DNA of 59,069 bases from JAFGJU01 sp964570935 (GTDB lineage: Bacteria > Eisenbacteria > RBG-16-71-46 > JAFGJU01), in assembly GCA_964570935.1 (NCBI GenBank), contig CAZMZP010000012.1, forward strand, positions 1-59,069, read 5' to 3'. Positions 26,905-33,864 of the stretch are shown here, piece by piece. The notes beneath the pieces are model-generated. The model ran no database searches. It saw only the letters and a program-made list of their open reading frames with translations, and had not been told where the DNA came from. A program made the translations under genes and the position numbers. How positions within the stretch are numbered: position 1 is the stretch's first letter; every line of letters starts with the position of its first letter.

Positions 26905-27602
26905 GTTGACCGTGGCCCGCTCCTTCCCAGAGGCCGCGGCGCTGTACGCGGCGGCCGTTCTCGTGTCAGGTCTTTCCAGCGATGGAACTTCACGCCCAAG
27001 ACGTTGAAATAGGAGACCTCCCGCGTCTCCACGCACCCGCCTTTCTCGTGGGCCTTCCGGGACGGCAGGTTTCCCACCGCCGCGATTCCGTATGCCTTCT
27101 TCACCCCCATCTTCTGGAGGCGCTCCAGCCTCCGGGCCGACATGTATGTGTGAAGGTTCTTTCCCCGGAACTTGGGGTTTGTGAACGCGTCCAGCACGTC
27201 GCCTTCGTCGTCTTTCAGGTCGAGCATCACTCCGAAGACCGGTTCGTATTCGAATCCCCTGCACACCCAGCCGAACCAGGCTACTTCTCCCTTGTGCCAG
27301 GCCACGAGACAGACCTTGCCCTCCGCCAGTCTCTTCTTGAACAGGCGGAGCTTCTTGTCGCTCACCAACTGCGTGAAGTGCGTGAGGTCACCCCCGTTGA
27401 GCTCTCTGACCTCTATTTCGACCCGCGGGGGCTCCACTTCCGGCACGGACTCGGTCAGCGACCACTCCAGAAGCCGCCCCTTTTTGTGGAAGTAGACGTA
27501 GAGCGAGAAGAACTTCTTCGCCCTGTTTAATAGCGCTCCGGCAAGCCGGCCGAGACCTCCCTCGGCGTAGCCGTCCCTGATCCTGCTCCCTATCGAGGCC
27601 AT
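26901..27602 (-). CDS. GNAT-family N-acetyltransferase
   Basis: A 233-residue protein from the ATG at 27602 (MASIGSRIRDG); the longer in-frame reading to 27707 would enter the preceding gene. The GNAT core is visible in the second half: CLVAWHKGEVAWFGWV (beta strand pair), then DAFTNPKFRGKNLHTYM, corresponding to the acetyl-CoA-binding R/Q-x-x-G-x-G/A loop and helix, and AAVGNLPSRKAHEKGGC, the 'N-x-x-S-x-x-x-x-x-K-x-G' segment of the fold. It is coupled by GTGA overlap to the FemAB-like gene. It probably acetylates an amino-sugar precursor or intermediate of the glycan. Confidence 0.78.
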   Translation of the reverse strand: MASIGSRIRDGYAEGGLGRLAGALLNRAKKFFSLYVYFHKKGRLLEWSLTESVPEVEPPRVEIEVRELNGGDLTHFTQLVSDKKLRLFKKRLAEGKVCLVAWHKGEVAWFGWVCRGFEYEPVFGVMLDLKDDEGDVLDAFTNPKFRGKNLHTYMSARRLERLQKMGVKKAYGIAAVGNLPSRKAHEKGGCVETREVSYFNVLGVKFHRWKDLTRERPPRTAPRPLGRSGPRST

Positions 27603-27651
27603 TACTTGAAGAACCCCATTTGATTCCCGCCGCCCTTTCGAGTCCGGTTGC

Positions 27652-28815
27652 TCAGCGAACCAGCAGGTACTGCCCGTCCGCCACCGGGGCGGTGAACGTC
27701 CCGTCACGACCGGCGATGCGCTCTCCGGCCGGTGTGACCATGTGCTTCACGTCTTCGCGGCCAACAACGATGCTGACGAGCCGCGTCTTGACGTCGCGGC
27801 TCAGCGACGAGCGAAGCACGAAGCCTCTTTCGTTTTCCTCGAGCGTAACGTTATCGCGGCAGTGCACGTACTCGGCCAGCTCCGTCCCGGTGCAGTGCCA
27901 CACGTTCTTGTCCGCCAGGTAATCGTAGATCACTTTAAGACTCTGTCTGTCGTCAAAGATGTTCGGGGTCTGCCGCCTGCCGTCAGGCCTGGCCGGAGAG
28001 ATGTGCTCCTGGATGCTGACAACGAGCCCGTGGTTCAGCAAACGTTCCAGCTCCTCGATTCCCCGCCTCAGTGCGGCCTTCCCGCCAAGCGCCCGCGCGA
28101 CCAGACCTCTCGGCCGGTTGAACATCGCCCCGAAAACCGTGGACGGGATGTCCAGGACTCCGTGCTCTCCGAAGTACCTTACGTCGAACCGCTCGACGTC
28201 CCCGGGACCGGTTTCTCCTCTGTCCCATCGCCTGCACCACCAGAGGAACCCGCTCTTGTCGATGCTCTCGTCGGAGAACGAATTCTGCGCGTAGCCGCAG
28301 TACTTTCCGCCGGCGGGTTGTTCCCCGAACACTTCAAAGTATATCTTCTTCCCTTTCTGTATTGTCTCCAGCGCCTCTTCGAGCGATTTGTAGGCGACCC
28401 ACTCCTGCACGAAGTTCTCGGTCCTGTCTCCGGGCACGCCGTGCGTCAGGCCGTGGTAGGCGACCTCGAACCTGGGATCACGGTGCACCGCCCTGAAGAA
28501 CGCAGCCGTGTGCTCGTCCTCGTTTATCGGACCGAAGTGAGCCGCGCACCTGGAAGTCCTGACCGTAGGGACTCTCGCCATGGGGGTGAAGAAGGTGACT
28601 CTTGCGGCAGGGCAGTCGGCCAGGATCTTGTCCGTGAGAAACTCGAAGGCGGAACCCGGGGAATCCAGGGCGTGTCCCCAGTCTTCTTCCGGCTCGACGA
28701 GGCCGTTTCCGTTGGCGTCGACCCACACGTTGGTGAAATCGTCCACCATCAGCATGACCGGGGAATCTGCGTTGTGGAGCCACTTGGCGGGCCTGATTCT
28801 GCTAAAACTCTTCAT
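27652..28815 (-). CDS. Polysaccharide deacetylase-like protein (NodB-like)
   Basis: A 387-residue protein with features of a carbohydrate esterase 4-like fold. MLMVDDFTNVW supplies paired aspartates early in the domain, FFTPMARVP follows, and EVAYHGLTHG is an H-x3-H-like metal motif. ISIQEH-type and SIQEHISPA residues occur late in the domain. No signal peptide is seen, so it is cytoplasmic or acts on a lipid-linked substrate at the inner face. It is the first gene of an eight-gene minus-strand operon reaching 18767. The ribosome-binding site before 28815 is weak. Hydrolysis of N- or O-acetyl groups is the family role; the substrate is not known. Confidence 0.7.
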   Translation of the reverse strand: MKSFSRIRPAKWLHNADSPVMLMVDDFTNVWVDANGNGLVEPEEDWGHALDSPGSAFEFLTDKILADCPAARVTFFTPMARVPTVRTSRCAAHFGPINEDEHTAAFFRAVHRDPRFEVAYHGLTHGVPGDRTENFVQEWVAYKSLEEALETIQKGKKIYFEVFGEQPAGGKYCGYAQNSFSDESIDKSGFLWWCRRWDRGETGPGDVERFDVRYFGEHGVLDIPSTVFGAMFNRPRGLVARALGGKAALRRGIEELERLLNHGLVVSIQEHISPARPDGRRQTPNIFDDRQSLKVIYDYLADKNVWHCTGTELAEYVHCRDNVTLEENERGFVLRSSLSRDVKTRLVSIVVGREDVKHMVTPAGERIAGRDGTFTAPVADGQYLLVR

Positions 28816-29233
28816 CTATCTTGTCGGGCGGGATTCCGGGTTGAGACGCCGGGCGTTCCGGCACACGCGCCGGCGGGTCCGCGCTCGCTTGTCTGCGCGC
28901 TCGCGGCCGCGGTTCTGAACCTAATCTAAGGCGCTTTGCGGGCGATGTCCACTAATTACTCCGCCGGGCGAGACCCGCCTGGGGCCTCTCCGCCGGACGC
29001 GCACCTCCGCAACCGGCGCAGTGTCAAAACGTTAGCTCGAGCCGGCGGCTGTCCCCGTGCCTTCCGTCGCTCAGGCGTCGAAATTCCCGGCGCAATCCGG
29101 CAAAGGTTGGGACGCATCTGACGATAATACTGGTAGAGGGTCGAGAGACCCGACATGGGTATATCTCGAAACGAAATAGGCGGTCACAGAATGCGCATCT
29201 CGGTCGGGTGGCGGTATACCCGGGGGCAGCTTG
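28816..29233. other. Divergent regulatory region, glycan operon / histidine kinase
   Basis: 418 bp with no credible gene. For the minus strand a promoter is visible: TGGACA (28951-28946), a 17-nt spacer and TAGATT (28928-28923), about 108 nt before the deacetylase start. For the plus strand (histidine kinase) an AT-rich -10-like GATAAT lies near 29122-29127, but no matching -35 box was found. Confidence 0.5.
28923..28951 (-). promoter_or_regulatory. Putative promoter of the eight-gene glycan operon
   Basis: Minus-strand TGGACA-N17-TAGATT, 108 nt upstream of 28815. The same TGGACA -35 form is found in the promoter at 58526-58554. Confidence 0.5.
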
Positions 29234-30850
29234 ATGCAAGACGGCGTGACAGGACATAGCAGGCAAAGAAACAGAATAGTGCTCACGGCGGTGGCCGTCG
29301 GCGCTCTTTACTGGCTGGCCGAGTCTTACGTGGAGGCTCTCGTTCTAAGGGAAACCGGGTTCCTGACCACCTTCCTCAGGCCCGGCCTGCACGAGGTGGC
29401 GGAACGGATGATCGTGCTGAGCATACTCATGCCGGTCGTCGTGTACCTCCAGGTCAGAACGCTGGGCCGCGTGACGGACCTGCTCAAAGACTACAGGAAG
29501 AGAATCGGCATCGTGTCGCGCGTGGGCAGCGCGTTCGTCAGCTTTGAGGACGACGAGGCGTACGGGCACGCGCTTCAGGCCGTCCTCGATGCCACCTCCA
29601 GCAGGCACGGCATACTGGGATACATCGGCGAGAGCGGCGACCTCGTCTGCGCGTCCATGACCAAGGACGTCTGGGAACAGTGCGATGTTCCAAACAAGGA
29701 AATCGCCTTCAGGCCCGACGCATGGGCCGGCCTGTGGGGCCGTGCGCTCAGGGAAAAGGAAACGCTGTACTCAAACGCGCCTTCCCGGGTGCCGGCGGGT
29801 CACATCTCCGTTTCGAGGAATCTCGCTACGCCCATCATTCACAAGGGTACTGTGATAGGGCTTCTCCACGTCGCGAACAAGCCGAGTGACTACGACGGCA
29901 GAGACGTCGCCCTGCTGGAGGCGGTGGCCGAACACATCGCGCCGATCCTGCATGCCCGGCTGAGGGCGGACGCGCAGCGGGAGGCCTGCAGGATGGCCGA
30001 GGCGGAGGTGGGGAAGTTGGCGCGCTCGAACACGGAGCTGGAACAGGCAAACTTGAAACTCCTGGAGTTCGACAGAATGAAATCGGATTTTCTGTCGAAC
30101 GTCTCGCACGAGCTGAGGACTCCCCTCGCGTCGGTGCGGGCCTACTCCGAGTCTCTTCTTGAGTACGACCTGCCGAGGGAACAGAGCGAGTCGTTCTTGA
30201 GGGTAATCCTGGAGCAGAGCGAGAGATTGACGTCGGTTCTGGACGATTTGCTCGACCTGGCCAAGATCGAGGCCGGCGAGTTGAAGCTCTCGCTGGAACC
30301 GCTGGGAGTGGCCGGGGCGGCCGTCGCGGCCCTCGGGAGCGTGAAGCCCCTGGCCGACAGGAAGCAGATACGGCTGAGCCTGGGAATGAACGCGGGCGAC
30401 CTTTCCGTGATGGCGGACGAACAACGCCTTGTCCAGGTGCTTGTGAATATCCTCAACAACGCAATCAAGTTCACCGGGCCGGGCGGGAGCGTGACTCTCA
30501 GCTTCGCGCCGGTCTGCGACGCTTCCGGAACGCCGGTCCCGGCTGGAGCGATATCCACCCATCTGCGCGTGACGGTCACCGACAGCGGCGAGGGCATCCC
30601 CTCAGAGGAGCTTGGCAGCGTATTCGACAAGTTCAAGCAGGTGGCCGACAAGACGAAGGGTAAGCGAGGCGGCACGGGCCTCGGGCTCGCCATCTGTAAG
30701 GAACTCGTGCAGCTGATGGGCGGCGAGATCTGGGTCGAGAGCACCGTCGGCAAAGGAAGCAGCTTCCACTTCACCATACCGCTTGCCGCCGGAACCAGGC
30801 CGTCCGGACAGGCAGCCCCGGAGCACGCCGACACCGTGATGGCCGCCTAG
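29234..30850 (+). CDS. Membrane sensor histidine kinase with GAF domain
   Basis: A 538-residue kinase starting at the ATG at 29234 (an in-frame TTG precedes it; GGGGG lies 9 nt upstream). Two hydrophobic segments occur near residues 13-33 and 55-77. A GAF-like domain (~residues 95-235) and a short coiled coil come next, then a HisKA domain with the phospho-acceptor in SNVSHELRTPLASV. An HATPase domain follows with NILNNAIKFT (N box), VTDSGEGIP (G1) and GGTGLGLAICKELV (G2). All catalytic elements are intact. No response regulator is adjacent, so it is an orphan kinase. It is transcribed towards the radical-SAM/small-protein operon, ending 85 bp from the last gene of that operon. Confidence 0.93.
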   Translation: MQDGVTGHSRQRNRIVLTAVAVGALYWLAESYVEALVLRETGFLTTFLRPGLHEVAERMIVLSILMPVVVYLQVRTLGRVTDLLKDYRKRIGIVSRVGSAFVSFEDDEAYGHALQAVLDATSSRHGILGYIGESGDLVCASMTKDVWEQCDVPNKEIAFRPDAWAGLWGRALREKETLYSNAPSRVPAGHISVSRNLATPIIHKGTVIGLLHVANKPSDYDGRDVALLEAVAEHIAPILHARLRADAQREACRMAEAEVGKLARSNTELEQANLKLLEFDRMKSDFLSNVSHELRTPLASVRAYSESLLEYDLPREQSESFLRVILEQSERLTSVLDDLLDLAKIEAGELKLSLEPLGVAGAAVAALGSVKPLADRKQIRLSLGMNAGDLSVMADEQRLVQVLVNILNNAIKFTGPGGSVTLSFAPVCDASGTPVPAGAISTHLRVTVTDSGEGIPSEELGSVFDKFKQVADKTKGKRGGTGLGLAICKELVQLMGGEIWVESTVGKGSSFHFTIPLAAGTRPSGQAAPEHADTVMAA

Positions 30851-30935
30851 CTTGCGCGGACCTCCTCGCCGCGCCCCTTACCCCTCCCCGAATCTCAATT
30901 CGTCCGATTCCCCGTCCTGTTGGCCTGCCGAACCC

Positions 30936-31493
30936 TCAGATCCGTATTTTCGGGTCCATGCCTTCGAGCATTCCCAGCAACGTCGTCACCATCACCTGCA
31001 TCTTTGCCAGAGTCCTCTTGAACACGTACCAATTGGTGACGGCTTTGGCCTGCGTGTCGGGCGGAGCGCACTGATCGCCGATGACCTGCGGGGTGCCGAT
31101 TCCTGGGCCATCTGTCAACGGCCCGCATTGGTCTCCGATGACCTGGGGGCCTCCGATTATGACGTCTCCGAGCCGCGGCGCGCACTGGTCTCCGATGGCC
31201 TGCGGTCCGATCTCAATATCACCGCCAGGCATGCCGGCAGCGGGCGGGTCCGGGAATTTCGCGAAATACACGTTGAGGGCCGCGAGGGATCTGGATATTT
31301 GCTTTAGCTCGCGCCTCAGGTCCGCGACTGTCATGTAATTCTTGGCCTTGCCGGCCTTCTTCTTGCCCGCTTTCGATGAGGATTTTCCCACCCCCGTATT
31401 CTTGGTGGCGTGTTTTGACTTGTGTTTCGACTTGTGCGCTGAAGGTTTCTTTGCCTTACCCCTCTTCCGCAGCTTCTTACCGTGTCTAGCCAT
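30936..31493 (-). CDS. Small Cys-repeat protein D, candidate substrate of the radical SAM enzyme
   Basis: A 185-residue protein of no family I recognise. The first ~50 residues are very rich in Lys, His and Ser (KKPSAHKSKHKSKHATKN). The segment YMTVADLRRELKQI is shared with proteins A-C of the same operon. Three 19-residue repeats follow, each with P-Q-x-I-G-D-Q-C-A/G-P, and then a C-terminal helix. AAGGAGGT lies 6 nt before the ATG at 31493. The gene follows the radical SAM/SPASM gene by 81 bp on the same strand. The repeated Cys motif next to a SPASM enzyme suggests that these segments are modified (thioether, epimerisation or other radical chemistry); that is inference. The basic N-terminus could also bind nucleic acid or anionic polymer. 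Confidence 0.78.
   Translation of the reverse strand: MARHGKKLRKRGKAKKPSAHKSKHKSKHATKNTGVGKSSSKAGKKKAGKAKNYMTVADLRRELKQISRSLAALNVYFAKFPDPPAAGMPGGDIEIGPQAIGDQCAPRLGDVIIGGPQVIGDQCGPLTDGPGIGTPQVIGDQCAPPDTQAKAVTNWYVFKRTLAKMQVMVTTLLGMLEGMDPKIRI
31069..31205 (-). repeat. Three 57-bp coding repeats (GDQC motif) in small protein D
   Basis: Near-identical 23-bp cores begin at 31069, 31126 and 31183, an exact 57-bp (19-codon) period. Each encodes P-Q-A/V-I-G-D-Q-C. Confidence 0.85.
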
Positions 31494-31574
31494 GACCTAC
31501 CTCCTTCTGTCTTCTGTGATTCTTGCCTGTCTGCACGGCCAGGGCCGTGACTACAATGCCGCCCGGACAAAAAC

Positions 31575-32762
31575 CTATGAAGAGACCTCCTTCCTGAACG
31601 CCTCCCACTGCCTGGCCGCCGCGAAGTTAAACGCGCAGCCGAAGTCGGGTATCCGACGCGGATCCCGCCGCCCTTTGGCGTGCGCGATGGAGACCGGGCA
31701 AACGAGACACAGAGCGAAATACCTGCATTCGCGGCATCTCCGGTATGACGAGCGCTTGTCCTCCTTGGCAAGGAAGATCTCCGGACTCTTCGGGCCCGGG
31801 GCGAGGACGGAACCGGTCCCGCCGGCGGCGCGTCCTCGGCACCCGTTCGGCTTCTTCGTGAAGGAGCGAGAGCGCACGTTGCCCAGGCGCGCGGCCTGGG
31901 CCGCGGCGCGCAGAAGCGGCGACCGAAGGCGCTGGTACGACCCGGCAAGCGTAACGCACGCCGACACCTCGCCGTCCACGTCCACCGCCAGCTTCTCACC
32001 GCGCACGATCCCGCACATCGACATGCTGAGGCCCGGAATCCAAGCGAAGCGCAGGCCCGCCGGATTCCGTCCGTCGTCCTTTCCCCGGAACATGAGCACG
32101 GGGATCTTTCCGGTGCGCCGGTAGTGGCTCAGCGACGCCCGTGCTATCCGGGCGAACTCCCGTTTCAGCTCGAGCTGGCGGCCGGACCGCCAACCGGAGC
32201 AGTCGGTCAGCGAAGGCGCGATCGCGAGACGCTCGACTCCCTTGCCCAGAAGATACTTCACCGAATCGGCCATGCAGCCGACCGTCCCGGGAGTCACCGT
32301 CATACTGACTTTCAGGTGGCGGCGAAAGAAGTCCCGATGCCGGAGCGCGAGGACCGTCAGCAGGCGGTCCAGCGCGTCAAATGTGCCCGCTCCGCGGAGG
32401 TTCTGAGCCTCCGCGACGCCGTCGAAGCTGAGCTGCACCTCAAACCGGTTCTTCTTCAAGAAGCGTATTGTGTCTTCGTCAAGCAGCGTGCCGTTTGTCA
32501 GCAGCACAAACTTCGGCCGCGCGCGAGGGGGCGCCTGGTCCTCGGCGTACGCCACGGCCCGCTCGATCATGGGGAACCGAAGGAGCGGCTCACCGCCCGA
32601 GAATATCAGCTTGACCCCGGGACGGCCCCAGTTGATGCCGAAGTCCAGCGCCGCGCGCAGGGTCGCCCAATCCATGTGCGAGCGCCTCTTCGAGTTCTCA
32701 TAACAGTAGCTGCAGCCCAGGTTGCAGTCCGCTGTCAGCACCAGCGTCAGCGCGCTGATCAT
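31575..32762 (-). CDS. Radical SAM/SPASM maturase-like enzyme
   Basis: A 395-residue protein. The radical SAM cluster motif is CNLGCSYC (Cys13, Cys17, Cys20) at the very N-terminus, followed by FSGGEPLLRF and LSFDG. The C-terminal third carries a SPASM-type set of cysteines for auxiliary iron-sulfur clusters: Cys250, Cys269 (GEVSAC), Cys343, Cys346, Cys352, Cys355 and Cys376 (spacing C-x2-C-x5-C-x2-C then C). SPASM enzymes of this size mature ribosomal peptides (PqqE, sactipeptide and ranthipeptide enzymes) or act as anaerobic sulfatase-maturing enzymes; no sulfatase is nearby. Its ATG overlaps the TGA of small protein C (ATGA), tying it to the small-protein genes. No dedicated RiPP-recognition (RRE) domain is evident at the N-terminus. 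Confidence 0.9.
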   Translation of the reverse strand: MISALTLVLTADCNLGCSYCYENSKRRSHMDWATLRAALDFGINWGRPGVKLIFSGGEPLLRFPMIERAVAYAEDQAPPRARPKFVLLTNGTLLDEDTIRFLKKNRFEVQLSFDGVAEAQNLRGAGTFDALDRLLTVLALRHRDFFRRHLKVSMTVTPGTVGCMADSVKYLLGKGVERLAIAPSLTDCSGWRSGRQLELKREFARIARASLSHYRRTGKIPVLMFRGKDDGRNPAGLRFAWIPGLSMSMCGIVRGEKLAVDVDGEVSACVTLAGSYQRLRSPLLRAAAQAARLGNVRSRSFTKKPNGCRGRAAGGTGSVLAPGPKSPEIFLAKEDKRSSYRRCRECRYFALCLVCPVSIAHAKGRRDPRRIPDFGCAFNFAAARQWEAFRKEVSS

Positions 32763-33064
32763 CGGTGAGCGTCCAGGTAGCGCGCCAGTTTGCCCAGGTC
32801 ACGGCCGAGGTAGCGCAGGGCATACGCGAGTCTTTTTCTCGTCGGCTGCGCCCCCGGAAGCCAGATTGACTTCATGCATTCGTTACCCGCAACGCGAGGA
32901 CTGGGCGTAGGCGGTTCGCCGATGATGATGATCGGCTTGTCGTCACCGAGCTTGTTCAGTTCCCGGACGACCGACGCAAGCCCGCGTCTGGTCTTGCGAA
33001 GCTCTTTCCTGAGCATGCCCGCGGTCATGCCCCTCTTGGGCCTGGTTTGTCGTTTCCTCTTCAT
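32759..33064 (-). CDS. Small protein C, candidate radical SAM substrate
   Basis: A 101-residue basic protein. The ATG at 33064 is preferred over a GTG two codons earlier because AGAGG lies 5 nt upstream. It shows the family plan: Arg/Lys-rich start, GMTAGMLRKELRKT helix, a central PRVAGNECMKSIW segment with the only Cys, and the C-terminal LGRDLGKLARYLDAHR helix. It is translationally coupled to the radical SAM gene (4-bp overlap), which is strong evidence for joint function. Unknown otherwise. Confidence 0.75.
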   Translation of the reverse strand: MKRKRQTRPKRGMTAGMLRKELRKTRRGLASVVRELNKLGDDKPIIIIGEPPTPSPRVAGNECMKSIWLPGAQPTRKRLAYALRYLGRDLGKLARYLDAHR

Positions 33065-33144
33065 AAACACCTCTTGGCCTGTCAGCCGGAGTCATGACGC
33101 CAGCTAGTACCGGCCTTCCCCGAGCGGGGTCGGCGTGGCCGTCG

Positions 33145-33492
33145 TCAGACCTTCGTGTACTTGTCTATGTACCGGGCGAGTCTGCCCAGACAGGGAGTGA
33201 CCCCGTTCACAAATGTCAGGATTGCTTTCCTTGTGCCCTTCGTCATCTTTCGCGTGCTCGTCGGTCTCAGGCTCCAGATCGTCTTGCCGCATTCCCACGA
33301 CACCGCCGGACACTCCCAGGGGTGCGCTCCGCCGCCGATTCTGTCGTCCTCGATGGTCGTCACGACCTCGCGCCTGTCCATCGCCACCAGCACTTTGATA
33401 ACATCGTTCAACCCCGCCCTGAGTCTGATAAGTTCGTCTTCCAGCATGCCGACGGTCATGTATTTCTTTGCGGGCCTCTTCGTCGTTCCCAT
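33145..33492 (-). CDS. Small protein B, candidate radical SAM substrate
   Basis: A 115-residue protein with the same plan as A and C: KKYMTVGMLEDELIRL near the N-terminus, a central variable segment HPWECPAVSWECGKTIW with two W-E-C units, and the C-terminal CLGRLARYIDKY helix. It diverges most in the core, where the P-Q-V-x-G-D-Q-C form is replaced by paired W-E-C. GAGGAGG lies 6 nt before the ATG at 33492. It lies 39 bp after A and 80 bp before C on the same strand. Confidence 0.75.
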   Translation of the reverse strand: MGTTKRPAKKYMTVGMLEDELIRLRAGLNDVIKVLVAMDRREVVTTIEDDRIGGGAHPWECPAVSWECGKTIWSLRPTSTRKMTKGTRKAILTFVNGVTPCLGRLARYIDKYTKV

Positions 33493-33531
33493 GTGCGCCT
33501 CCTCGTCTGTCAGCCGGCGTGGGGATGTCTC

Positions 33532-33843
33532 TCACTTGGGCAGCTTGTGGACTGCCATGTACTTCGCGATCCTGCCAAGATACGCGCTGAGTTCGTTCAG
33601 GGCCGGCCCAATCTCCCTGATTGCGAGCTTACCCTCCCAGATTCCGCGCGCGCACTCGTCCCCGACGACCTGAGGCCCGGGCTTCATCTTGGGGACTCCC
33701 GGCGCGGTGATCCTGGTGCCGGCCTTAAGCTTCTTGATCTCCCTGCTTAGGGCATTCACGCCCTTGTTGAACCTCTTCATCTCACCCTTGAGCTCTGCGA
33801 CAGTCAGGCAATACGTACCGGTAGTCTTCCTCGGCTTGGGCAT
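33532..33843 (-). CDS. Small protein A, candidate radical SAM substrate
   Basis: A 103-residue basic protein with Cys12 near the N-terminus, the shared CLTVAELKGEMKRF helix, a central PGPQVVGDECARGIW segment, and the C-terminal LGRIAKYMAVHKL helix. AGGAGGGAGG lies just upstream of the ATG at 33843. It begins 21 bp after the stop of the Ser/Thr kinase gene, so kinase and small proteins are probably one operon. The core motif is the clearest link to the triple repeat of protein D. Confidence 0.77.
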   Translation of the reverse strand: MPKPRKTTGTYCLTVAELKGEMKRFNKGVNALSREIKKLKAGTRITAPGVPKMKPGPQVVGDECARGIWEGKLAIREIGPALNELSAYLGRIAKYMAVHKLPK

Positions 33844-33864
33844 TCCTCCCTCCTTGTGTTTGAG

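Noticed and set aside
26905..27264. N-terminal extension of the FemAB-like protein
   Set aside because: Overlaps the GNAT gene in another frame, with Arg/Gly-rich shadow sequence; the GTG at 26904 forms a GTGA coupling.
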